A stretch of 43,814 nt of DNA, taken from positions 1 to 43,814 of IMG/VR virus record IMGVR_UViG_3300023229_000029. One strand, given 5' to 3'. Positions within the stretch are counted from its first letter, which is position 1; the number at the start of each line of letters is the position of its first letter. The notes under the pieces were generated by a model that was given only the letters and a program-made list of their open reading frames with translations, made no database searches and was not told the DNA's origin. This stretch comes from a virus. Made by a program: the position numbers and the translations under genes. Positions 16,029 to 23,186 of this stretch are shown one piece after another.

Positions 16029-16680
16029 ACCTCCGCTCCCTAAAGAAATAGAAAGAAGAATTGCGGAGAAACAGATTCTTAGTTATGAGTTTGTTACCTA
16101 TCTACAAGATCTTATGAAGAGCATTATTAAGAATGAGGATATTGTTATATATCAATTTTCCAAACTTGCAAAATACAGAGTTTTAAAAATAAAAGAAACA
16201 GACATATTAGAAAAAGTAGCAGATAGATATAGATGGCCTAGAGAGTATGAGAAAAAACAACCTTCAATTGAAGTCGTAACATTGGGTGGCAAAGTAGTAG
16301 AAAGTGATTTTAAAGAAGACAACTTTGCTGATGCTTTTGAAAATATTTGCAGGTATCTCGCAGGAGAAGAACTGATATTGCATCGATGTCAAACTTTAAC
16401 AAAAAATTTAACATATACTTGTAGTCTTTTTTCATCAATACTAGGTAGAAATTTAAATTTTAGCGGACATATGAGATTGGGCAGTAAACCAATAAAATCA
16501 ATAAGTTTTTCTTATGATTACCATATTATAATAAAAAATGCTTATGGGCTTTTAAAATGTAGTTTAAATGGTAAGATAAAAATACTCAAAAAAGAAGGAG
16601 CTATTTTTGTTCGCAAAGGTACAAAAATTAAAATACAAGAAATTAAAGAACCAACGTTTTACATAATTTATCATTTATGA
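16015..16680 (+). CDS. Cupin-like protein lacking metal ligands
   Basis: A 221-residue protein with no HxD motif. Its last 100 residues line up by eye with the JmjC/Cupin_4 protein at 20233: the ILHRCQTLTKN, YHIIIKNAYG and EGAIFVRKG segments match FIQDCSRINKR, LIIQVEGK and PGDCVFVPLG. In this alignment the first metal His becomes S166 (D168 is kept) and the distal His becomes Ile. It therefore looks like a catalytically dead paralogue, perhaps a partner or binding subunit. That is my inference; the match needs a profile search. It is coupled by overlaps on both sides. Confidence 0.6.
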   Translation: MELVKPPLPKEIERRIAEKQILSYEFVTYLQDLMKSIIKNEDIVIYQFSKLAKYRVLKIKETDILEKVADRYRWPREYEKKQPSIEVVTLGGKVVESDFKEDNFADAFENICRYLAGEELILHRCQTLTKNLTYTCSLFSSILGRNLNFSGHMRLGSKPIKSISFSYDYHIIIKNAYGLLKCSLNGKIKILKKEGAIFVRKGTKIKIQEIKEPTFYIIYHL

Positions 16681-17195
16681 ATATTTTTAGAGCACAAATA
16701 AAAAAAGACATTATAGATCTTTCTTTGAGCACAATACAAGATATGAAAAAGTCTATGAACGAAGTAAGTTGGAACTGCGATATACGAACATCATTCAACC
16801 TTACCGACAACATATTAAATATTAAAGAATTATGGCCATTAAAATTTTCTATTCTTGAAAGCATACATGCGTACATGTTGAACAATAATAAGTTTTTTGA
16901 AGGATATATAAAAAAGTCTTGGGTCAATATATATGAAAAAGGTTTTTATCAAGAGTTTCATAATCATAAAGATGAAATTGTAAAATATATTTGTGGTGTG
17001 GTTTATTTTACACCTATGTCAAGTTCAATAGAGTTTGGCATTGAAGAGAGGATTGAGCACAAACCTGAAGTTGGTGACATTTTAATTTTTAATGACGATC
17101 AATTACATAGAGTTTTACCTCACAAAGATAGTGATTTAAGAATAAGTTTAGCTTTTAATTATCAAAAAATAGACACATGGAAAGGACTTAAATGA
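16677..17195 (+). CDS. 2OG-Fe(II) oxygenase, HxH type (7)
   Basis: A 172-residue protein of the TIGR02466-like group: SWVNIYEKGFYQEF, then H95-N-H97, distal H144 (DDQLHRVLPH) and R155 (LRISLAF). The HxH is shared with oxygenases 5 and 10. It starts in an ATGA overlap with the degenerate cupin and ends in an ATGA overlap with the halogenase, so it could supply or process a product of that enzyme. Substrate unknown. Confidence 0.82.
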   Translation: MNIFRAQIKKDIIDLSLSTIQDMKKSMNEVSWNCDIRTSFNLTDNILNIKELWPLKFSILESIHAYMLNNNKFFEGYIKKSWVNIYEKGFYQEFHNHKDEIVKYICGVVYFTPMSSSIEFGIEERIEHKPEVGDILIFNDDQLHRVLPHKDSDLRISLAFNYQKIDTWKGLK

Positions 17196-18676
17196 AGATT
17201 TGTATACTAGGGGGAGGTACAGCAGGTTTTATGACTGCAGCGACATTAGTTAAATTATTTCCACAACATGAGATAAAACTTATAGAGTCTCCTCAAGAAA
17301 AAACTGTTGGTGTCGGTGAGAGTACAATATTAGGTTTTAGGTCATGGCTTAAACTTTTAGATATCAAAGATGAAGACTTTATGAGAGATTGTAATGCTAT
17401 TTACAAACTAAGCATAAAGTTCACTGATTTTTATAAAAAAGGTGAGAGCTTTCATTATCCATTCGGAGAAATTAAATATCCTTTAGATGATTGGTGGTTA
17501 TGTAAAACAGCAGACTCTGATTTACCTATTGATACCTATGCTTCTTATAATTATGAGGCCATGACTCAAATAGAGTCAGGACTAATGCACGAGCACGCTG
17601 ATTTTAAAAAAGAAACTGCTTATCATTTCGATGCAAAGCTTTTTGCCGATTGGCTTAAAAAAAAATATTGCATACCTAAAGGGTTAAAATATATCTCGGA
17701 GCATATCAAAGATATTGAACAAGATGATAATGGAATAAAATCACTGAATGGAAAACATGAAGCCGATCTTTACATAGACTGTACAGGTTTTAAATCTATA
17801 TTACTTGGAGAAACTCTTAAAGAACCTTTTGAATCTTATGAAGATTTATTGCCAAATAATTCAGCTTGGGCAACTAAAATACCTTACAAAGATAAAGATA
17901 AAGAATTAGTGCCGTACACAAATTGCACTGCTCATAATAATGGATGGATATGGAATATACCTTTGTGGAATAGAATTGGTACAGGTTATGTTTATTCAGA
18001 TAAATTTACTAGTGATGAAGATGCATTGTCAGATTTTAAAAATTATCTAGGAAAAAAAGATTTGGAGTTTAATAAAATAAAAATGAGAGTGGGAATACAT
18101 AGAAGACTGTTTGTAAAAAATGTATGCGCTGTTGGTTTATCTGCTGGTTTTATCGAACCTTTAGAAAGTAACGGTTTATACACTGTTCATCAGTTTTTAA
18201 TTACTTTAGTTAGACAGATGCAAAGAGAAAAGATAAGTCAATGGGATAAAGACAACTATACATTTGGTTGTAAAAAAATATTTAAACCATTTGCAGACTT
18301 TGTAGCTCTTCATTACGCTTTATCACATAGAACTGACACACCTTATTGGAAAGCAAATTTTAATAAAACTTGGGATGAAAAATTGTATACATTACAGCCT
18401 ACGTCAGTTTACACCTTATTAAATCACGCATTTTTAAGAGATGAAAATTTTTCTTTTGACACACAAGGAGGAGCACATTGTATAGCGACAGGTATGAATT
18501 GGAAACCTAATGATGAAAATATGATAAAATTACAGGACATTACAATGAAAGATATAAAAGAAAGGGCTGAAGAAATAATGAAACAATTAAAGGAAAGAAA
18601 GGAAAAATGGAAAAAAGAATGTAATGAAGAAGGTGTTTCATTTCATGATTTTCATAAACATAATGTTTATTACTAA
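17192..18676 (+). CDS. Flavin-dependent (tryptophan-type) halogenase
   Basis: A 494-residue flavin-dependent halogenase. It has an N-terminal FAD-binding GGGTAG (7-12), VGVGEST (39-45) and K72 aligned with the catalytic lysine of PrnA/RebH (CNAIYKLSIKF). The halogenase signature W-x-W-x-I-P lies at 252-257, and F-x-x-P-x-x-S-x-G at 320-328 (FIEPLESNG). All diagnostic residues are present, so it is probably active. The family uses FADH2, O2 and chloride or bromide to halogenate Trp or other aromatics; a reductase partner is not visible here. The C-terminus is a charged helix. It is coupled by ATGA to oxygenase 7 and overlaps oxygenase 8. Substrate unknown: free Trp, a peptide or protein Trp/Tyr are options. 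Confidence 0.9.
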   Translation: MKICILGGGTAGFMTAATLVKLFPQHEIKLIESPQEKTVGVGESTILGFRSWLKLLDIKDEDFMRDCNAIYKLSIKFTDFYKKGESFHYPFGEIKYPLDDWWLCKTADSDLPIDTYASYNYEAMTQIESGLMHEHADFKKETAYHFDAKLFADWLKKKYCIPKGLKYISEHIKDIEQDDNGIKSLNGKHEADLYIDCTGFKSILLGETLKEPFESYEDLLPNNSAWATKIPYKDKDKELVPYTNCTAHNNGWIWNIPLWNRIGTGYVYSDKFTSDEDALSDFKNYLGKKDLEFNKIKMRVGIHRRLFVKNVCAVGLSAGFIEPLESNGLYTVHQFLITLVRQMQREKISQWDKDNYTFGCKKIFKPFADFVALHYALSHRTDTPYWKANFNKTWDEKLYTLQPTSVYTLLNHAFLRDENFSFDTQGGAHCIATGMNWKPNDENMIKLQDITMKDIKERAEEIMKQLKERKEKWKKECNEEGVSFHDFHKHNVYY

Positions 18677-19196
18677 CGAAAATTTTTTATCAAAAGACAG
18701 TATTAATTTTATTGAAAAAACTGTGTTGAGTAGTTCTTTTCCTTACTTTTATAATGCACATACAATACATGATCCACCAGACAACAACGCTTATATGGGT
18801 CATGATGTACTTAGAAGACCAGAAGAAAGAGCACCAGGGGAAAGCTTTAATTCTACTTATGGCTCACAGTTTCTTAAAATGTTAAAAGATTTTTCGGATA
18901 CAACAGACATAAAAATAAACGATGTATTTAGAATATCAGTTAATATTACTTTTGCGGGTCTGACCGATAATTGTCCCATTCACACTGATCATTCATATCC
19001 ACATCATCAACTTCTAATATATTTAAATGACTGTGATTTAAACTCTAACACAATTGTTTTGTCAGAAGATAGAGCTGAGATAGTGCATTCAATAAAACCA
19101 AAAAAATATAAAGGAGTTTGCTTTAGTTCTGCCCCTCACTATATGGTCTTTCCAAAAAAAGGGTCTAGAATAGTAGCAGTTTTTACATTTGCATGA
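18663..19196 (+). CDS. 2OG-Fe(II) oxygenase (8)
   Basis: A 177-residue Fe(II)/2OG oxygenase with H107-x-D109 (CPIHTDHSYPHHQ), a hydrophobic LLIYLND strand, distal H159 (APHYMV) and R169. I use ATG 18663 (14-base overlap with the halogenase); in-frame ATGs at 18645 and 18624 would lengthen it by 6 or 13 residues, and an AGAAGG sits 11 bases before 18645. It lies directly behind the halogenase. Substrate unknown. Confidence 0.82.
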   Translation: MFITNENFLSKDSINFIEKTVLSSSFPYFYNAHTIHDPPDNNAYMGHDVLRRPEERAPGESFNSTYGSQFLKMLKDFSDTTDIKINDVFRISVNITFAGLTDNCPIHTDHSYPHHQLLIYLNDCDLNSNTIVLSEDRAEIVHSIKPKKYKGVCFSSAPHYMVFPKKGSRIVAVFTFA

Positions 19197-19666
19197 ATAA
19201 ATTTGTAGACAATGTTTGGTATCAAGATAATTTCTATGATCGTGATCAATTAATAGAAATAAATAAACAAATTAAAGAAGGTAATTGGCAGTATAAAGGA
19301 AGCTCTGGCACGGTTGGTGAAGACAATAAATTTTGGTATCAACCTCTAACCGAAAAACAAACAGATTTTTTTAAAGTAATTACTAATAATAAAATAATAA
19401 GGTCTTATGCAAATGGTCAAACTATGACACAACACAGTGGTTTTCATGCGGATGATGGTGATATGACTTATCTTATATATACAGATGAGTGGGACTTGGA
19501 TGATGGCGGAGGCACTGAGTTTCTTCTTGATAATAATACCACTTGTAGTATTTATCCTAAATTTAATAGAGTCGTAAAGTTCAAAGCTAACATATCACAC
19601 AGAGCTTTACCTAATATTAAACAAAACTCATTTAGAATGTCAGTAGCATTAAAAACTCATGAGTGA
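19193..19666 (+). CDS. 2OG-Fe(II) oxygenase, prolyl-4-hydroxylase type (9)
   Basis: A 157-residue small P4H-type oxygenase: H85-x-D87 (GFHADDGD), DDGGGTEF, distal H136 (ISHRALPN) and R148 (FRMSVALK). It starts in an ATGA overlap with oxygenase 8 and ends within the start of oxygenase 10. With the full triad it should be active. Substrate unknown. Confidence 0.87.
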   Translation: MNKFVDNVWYQDNFYDRDQLIEINKQIKEGNWQYKGSSGTVGEDNKFWYQPLTEKQTDFFKVITNNKIIRSYANGQTMTQHSGFHADDGDMTYLIYTDEWDLDDGGGTEFLLDNNTTCSIYPKFNRVVKFKANISHRALPNIKQNSFRMSVALKTHE

Positions 19667-20261
19667 AGTTATTAGTATATTTCCTACAGCTATTAGCGTA
19701 CATGATATTGATGTTAATTTTTCTGATGAAGATAAAAAATTTATAAATTTATGTTTAAATGATCAATACGAAAACACAGGCAACACTACTTCATATGATA
19801 CTTATGTCTTAGAAAAGCTACCAATCTTAAAAGAAAAATTAACGAATAAAATTAATTTTCATTTTTATGAAACTTTAAAACATGTCAAAGAAAGTGAAAT
19901 ATATATTACACAATCTTGGTTAAATCTTACAAAGAAGGATCAATTTCATCATACACATAAACATCCAAACTCTATACTAGCAGGTGTTTTTTATCTACAA
20001 ACTGTTGAAGATGATTGCATATCTTTTGACAATTCTTTAAGAGTGGATCAGGTAAGACCATCAATAGAGTCATTTAATTCTTATAACTCTAGTTTGTATA
20101 ATTTACCTGTACGTAAAAATATGCTAGTAATATTTCCCTCAAGTTTAATGCATAATGTTCCCACAGTAAAAACTGATCAAGTTAGGATAAGTTTAGCATT
20201 TAATACCTTTGTGAAAGGAGTACTAGGTAAAGATGATCAACTTTCAAGAGTCAATTTGTAA
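19659..20261 (+). CDS. 2OG-Fe(II) oxygenase, HxH (TIGR02466-like) type (10)
   Basis: A 200-residue protein starting with the usual group opening (ISIFPTAISVHDI). It then has SWLNLTKKDQF, H100-x-H102 followed by P103, LAGVFYLQ, distal H165 (SLMHNV) and R176 (VRISLAF). It is the clearest TIGR02466/2OG-FeII_Oxy_5 member of the three HxH proteins. It overlaps oxygenase 9 by eight bases and the Cupin_4-like gene by 29. Substrate unknown. Confidence 0.84.
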   Translation: MSEVISIFPTAISVHDIDVNFSDEDKKFINLCLNDQYENTGNTTSYDTYVLEKLPILKEKLTNKINFHFYETLKHVKESEIYITQSWLNLTKKDQFHHTHKHPNSILAGVFYLQTVEDDCISFDNSLRVDQVRPSIESFNSYNSSLYNLPVRKNMLVIFPSSLMHNVPTVKTDQVRISLAFNTFVKGVLGKDDQLSRVNL

Positions 20262-20841
20262 ACAGGCAGCTGAATTAAAACCTTTTGCCTATAAAAATAA
20301 GATTAACGATATTTTTTCATGGCAAGAATTGGCAGCCTTATTAAATACACCTTTAAACACAGATAGGTTTCATGCTACAGGTGTTGAGTGTAGACCAGTA
20401 AATATTGCTAATGAATGGCAGTCAGTTCCTAACGTTATTGCTCCAAAAGACATATATAATTATGCAAGAAATAATGTTTGTTTTATTCAAGACTGTAGTA
20501 GAATCAATAAAAGAATAAATAAAATTTCTCATGATTTAGAGTGGGCTACGGGTTATTCATGTGATGCACATATCTTTTTTTCTGTTTTAGACAATGAGAA
20601 GGACACTGATGGCTTTGGTATGCATAAGGACGTATGTCACAACTTAATCATACAAGTTGAGGGTAAAACTAATTTTACCGTGAAAGATGAGTTTGAAATA
20701 GTATTGGAACCAGGAGATTGTGTTTTTGTTCCACTTGGAGTGTATCATCAAGCTAAATCTATAGAAAAAAGACTCTCAGTCAGTTTTCCAATGAATCCTG
20801 CTCACAAGACAAAACAAGACAGATTTTGGATTGATTTCTAG
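20233..20841 (+). CDS. JmjC/Cupin_4 (RoxA-like) oxygenase
   Basis: A 202-residue protein with the Cupin_4 pattern: GFGMH131-K-D133, LIIQVEGK, PGDCVFVPLGVYH172. This is the layout of bacterial ribosomal oxygenases such as RoxA (YcfD), which hydroxylate a ribosomal protein, and of other JmjC-type enzymes. It is much shorter than RoxA and lacks an obvious winged-helix domain. It closes the enzyme island, overlapping oxygenase 10 by 29 bases. Target could be a virion or host protein; unknown. Confidence 0.78.
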   Translation: MINFQESICKQAAELKPFAYKNKINDIFSWQELAALLNTPLNTDRFHATGVECRPVNIANEWQSVPNVIAPKDIYNYARNNVCFIQDCSRINKRINKISHDLEWATGYSCDAHIFFSVLDNEKDTDGFGMHKDVCHNLIIQVEGKTNFTVKDEFEIVLEPGDCVFVPLGVYHQAKSIEKRLSVSFPMNPAHKTKQDRFWIDF

Positions 20842-20865
20842 TGTTTTCCTCTATAAAACATAAGT

Positions 20866-21123
20866 ATGGCAAAGATTGTAGATGAATCTAAGGTTTTGCG
20901 TTATGACGTACTTCCTAATGGCGTGGAAATTCCTGTTTATAGTGCAAAAGTAGAGACTACTGTCACTAATATTAAAACGGGTCAAGAGTATAATACACAC
21001 GAGGAATGTCAGGCAGATATTGATAATCCAAGTACAGAAACAACAGAAGCAGATATTAGAAGAGATGTTCATGTAACAGCTCCTAATGTATTCGCTGGGG
21101 CTTATGTGCCTCCCGAGGAATAA
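20866..21123 (+). CDS. Small conserved phage protein
   Basis: An 85-residue acidic protein (KIVDESKVLRYDVLPNGVEI, then a Thr/Glu-rich part and ADIRRDVHV). I recall near relatives next to ejection-protein genes in marine phages but no function. It follows the oxygenase island after a 24-base gap and precedes the first large internal-virion gene by three bases. Confidence 0.65.
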   Translation: MAKIVDESKVLRYDVLPNGVEIPVYSAKVETTVTNIKTGQEYNTHEECQADIDNPSTETTEADIRRDVHVTAPNVFAGAYVPPEE

Positions 21124-21126
21124 AAA

Positions 21127-22149
21127 ATGCAACAACAAAAAGAGTATCCACAAATTTACGAATTAGGTCTCGGGTCACTGATTGGAGATTTTTTTGAAAA
21201 CGTCAGAGATGTGGTGGGAGATGTTGCAAAAAAAGTTGCTCCCATAGCTCCTTACCTTTTACCTTTTATCCCTGGTATTGGACCAATGGCTCAACTCGGT
21301 ATTGGCGCTGGAATTAATTTAGCTGCAGGTCAAAAACCAGTTGATGTTGCAAAAAATTTAGCAATACAAACTGCTCTTACAGGAATTACTGGAGGATTTA
21401 ATAAACAAGGTCCTAAGGTAACCACTGCTCAAGGCGGTGGAGAAAATACGCCTTTTCTTAGTCAAGATTTAGGTGCAGAAGGTATTGGAGGAGTTGTACC
21501 TGAAAAAAGTTTTTTTGGTAATTTTAAAGATTCAACAGCTGACTTTTTTACTGATGGTATGGGTGCAAGATTAAATCCAGGTAGTGATGCATCAAAATTT
21601 AACCCTAAATATCAAGCTTTCAAAGAGGCAGGAGCAACAGATCTTGATCTATTGAAGATGGGAATAAATAAGGAAAGAAGTTTCTTAGGAAAATATGGTC
21701 CTTTAATGACCGCGGCTGGTGTTGCTAGCTTACCTTTTTTAACTAAAACTCCTGACGCGCCTGAAGAAGAAGAATACAATTATGTTCCTAACGAATTTTA
21801 TTATGGTAATGAATTAGCTTACCAACTACCTGACATTGTAGGTCCTCAAGGATATATTCCTGACGTAGCAATGGCCGCGAACGGCGGAGAAATAAATGGA
21901 TTTGCTGCTGGGAGTGGTGTTAAAATAGAACATCCTAATGGTAGAGTAAGAGAACATCCTAGACGAATTGGTGAAATATCAGGAGCTGGAACTGGAACTT
22001 CAGACGATATTCCAGCAATGTTAAGTGATGGTGAATTTGTAATGACTGCTCAAGCTGTTCGAAACGCGGGCGGCGGATCGCGAAAAGAAGGAGCAAAAAG
22101 AATGTATCAAATGATGAAAAATTTAGAAAAAGGTGGTAGTGTAGTATAA
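21127..22149 (+). CDS. Internal virion/ejection-type protein (SDGEFVM motif)
   Basis: A 340-residue protein. The N-terminal half is hydrophobic and helical with a Pro/Gly-rich segment (IAPYLLPFIPGIGPMAQLG). The C-terminal part has the motif TSDDIPAMLSDGEFVMTAQA and a basic tail (RKEGAKRMYQMMKN). That motif marks a widespread class of marine phage virion proteins that I take to be internal/ejection proteins. A GAGGA ribosome binding site lies upstream. It is the first of five consecutive, coupled large virion genes. Confidence 0.7.
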   Translation: MQQQKEYPQIYELGLGSLIGDFFENVRDVVGDVAKKVAPIAPYLLPFIPGIGPMAQLGIGAGINLAAGQKPVDVAKNLAIQTALTGITGGFNKQGPKVTTAQGGGENTPFLSQDLGAEGIGGVVPEKSFFGNFKDSTADFFTDGMGARLNPGSDASKFNPKYQAFKEAGATDLDLLKMGINKERSFLGKYGPLMTAAGVASLPFLTKTPDAPEEEEYNYVPNEFYYGNELAYQLPDIVGPQGYIPDVAMAANGGEINGFAAGSGVKIEHPNGRVREHPRRIGEISGAGTGTSDDIPAMLSDGEFVMTAQAVRNAGGGSRKEGAKRMYQMMKNLEKGGSVV

Positions 22150-23186
22150 TGGTAGATTATGTAGAACAAATTTCTAGAGAAGCACCTGATATCGAGGCAA
22201 GAAGACTTGGTCTTTTAGATTCCGCTTTAGGTTTAAGTCGTCAACCTGTGGGAGGATTTCAGTATGATTCAGCTGGCGCTCCTGTTATGGAAAATGTTAT
22301 TGACCCTGCTACGGGTCTTCCTCAACTAGATGCAGACGGGAAACCTATACAAAAACCTGTTAGAGCAGGATTACCAGGGCAAGATATAGTTGGATTATCT
22401 CCTCAACAACAGCAAGCTATTCAATTAGGTGGAGCAGGAATTGGTTCTTTTGAGCCTTACCTAGCTAACGCTCAAACACAACAAACAGCAGGATTATCTA
22501 CTTTAGGTCAAGCGGCCCAACAATTTACAGCTCCAACAGATGCAAATATTTCTCAGTTTATGAATCCTTATCAAGATTCTATTCGAGATGAAATTAATCG
22601 TTCTTATAATATTGCAGAACAGGGAGCAGCAGCTCAGGCAATACAGTCAGGAGCTTTTGGCGGATCAAGAGAAGGAGTTCAAAGAGCAGAATTAGATAGA
22701 AATCGTGCCACAGCTTTAGCAAGAGCTCAGGCCGATAGTTATTTAAATGCTCAACAAAGACAATTACAAGGAGCCGCAGGATTAGCAGGTCTTGCTCCTC
22801 AGTACGGAGCTTTTGCTGGACAGCAAGCTCAATTAGGTGCCACAGGACAACAACTAGCTGGTCAAGATATAAATACTTTATTAGGTCTTGGACAACTAGG
22901 ACAACAGTTCGGAGTCACAGATCCTACTAGTGGAGCCTTTACTCCAGGTCAAGCTCAAGTAGAAGCGCAAAGACAAAACACCTTACAGAATTTATATGAG
23001 CCTTATCAGCGTGTAGGATTTTTATCTGATATATACGCAGGGGCGCCTTCTTCTACTCAAACCATCACTTCAAGCACGGGTCCCGCAGCCCCTCCTCCTA
23101 TCTCCCCGCTAAGACAAATTGCTGGCTATGCAGGACTTGGTTTGGGAGCTCTTAGCGGACTTAGTGGTGTACAAGGATTATTTTAA
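22149..23186 (+). CDS. Gln/Ala-rich internal virion protein
   Basis: A 345-residue protein. The N-terminal region has DPATGLPQLDADGKPIQKPV, then a long Gln/Ala/Gly-rich helical zone (NPYQDSIRDEINRSYNIAEQ, GAFGGSREGVQRAELDRNRA), and a hydrophobic Gly/Leu-rich C-terminus (about 325-345). It resembles internal proteins ejected with DNA in podoviruses. TAATG overlaps join it to both neighbours. Confidence 0.68.
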   Translation: MVDYVEQISREAPDIEARRLGLLDSALGLSRQPVGGFQYDSAGAPVMENVIDPATGLPQLDADGKPIQKPVRAGLPGQDIVGLSPQQQQAIQLGGAGIGSFEPYLANAQTQQTAGLSTLGQAAQQFTAPTDANISQFMNPYQDSIRDEINRSYNIAEQGAAAQAIQSGAFGGSREGVQRAELDRNRATALARAQADSYLNAQQRQLQGAAGLAGLAPQYGAFAGQQAQLGATGQQLAGQDINTLLGLGQLGQQFGVTDPTSGAFTPGQAQVEAQRQNTLQNLYEPYQRVGFLSDIYAGAPSSTQTITSSTGPAAPPPISPLRQIAGYAGLGLGALSGLSGVQGLF

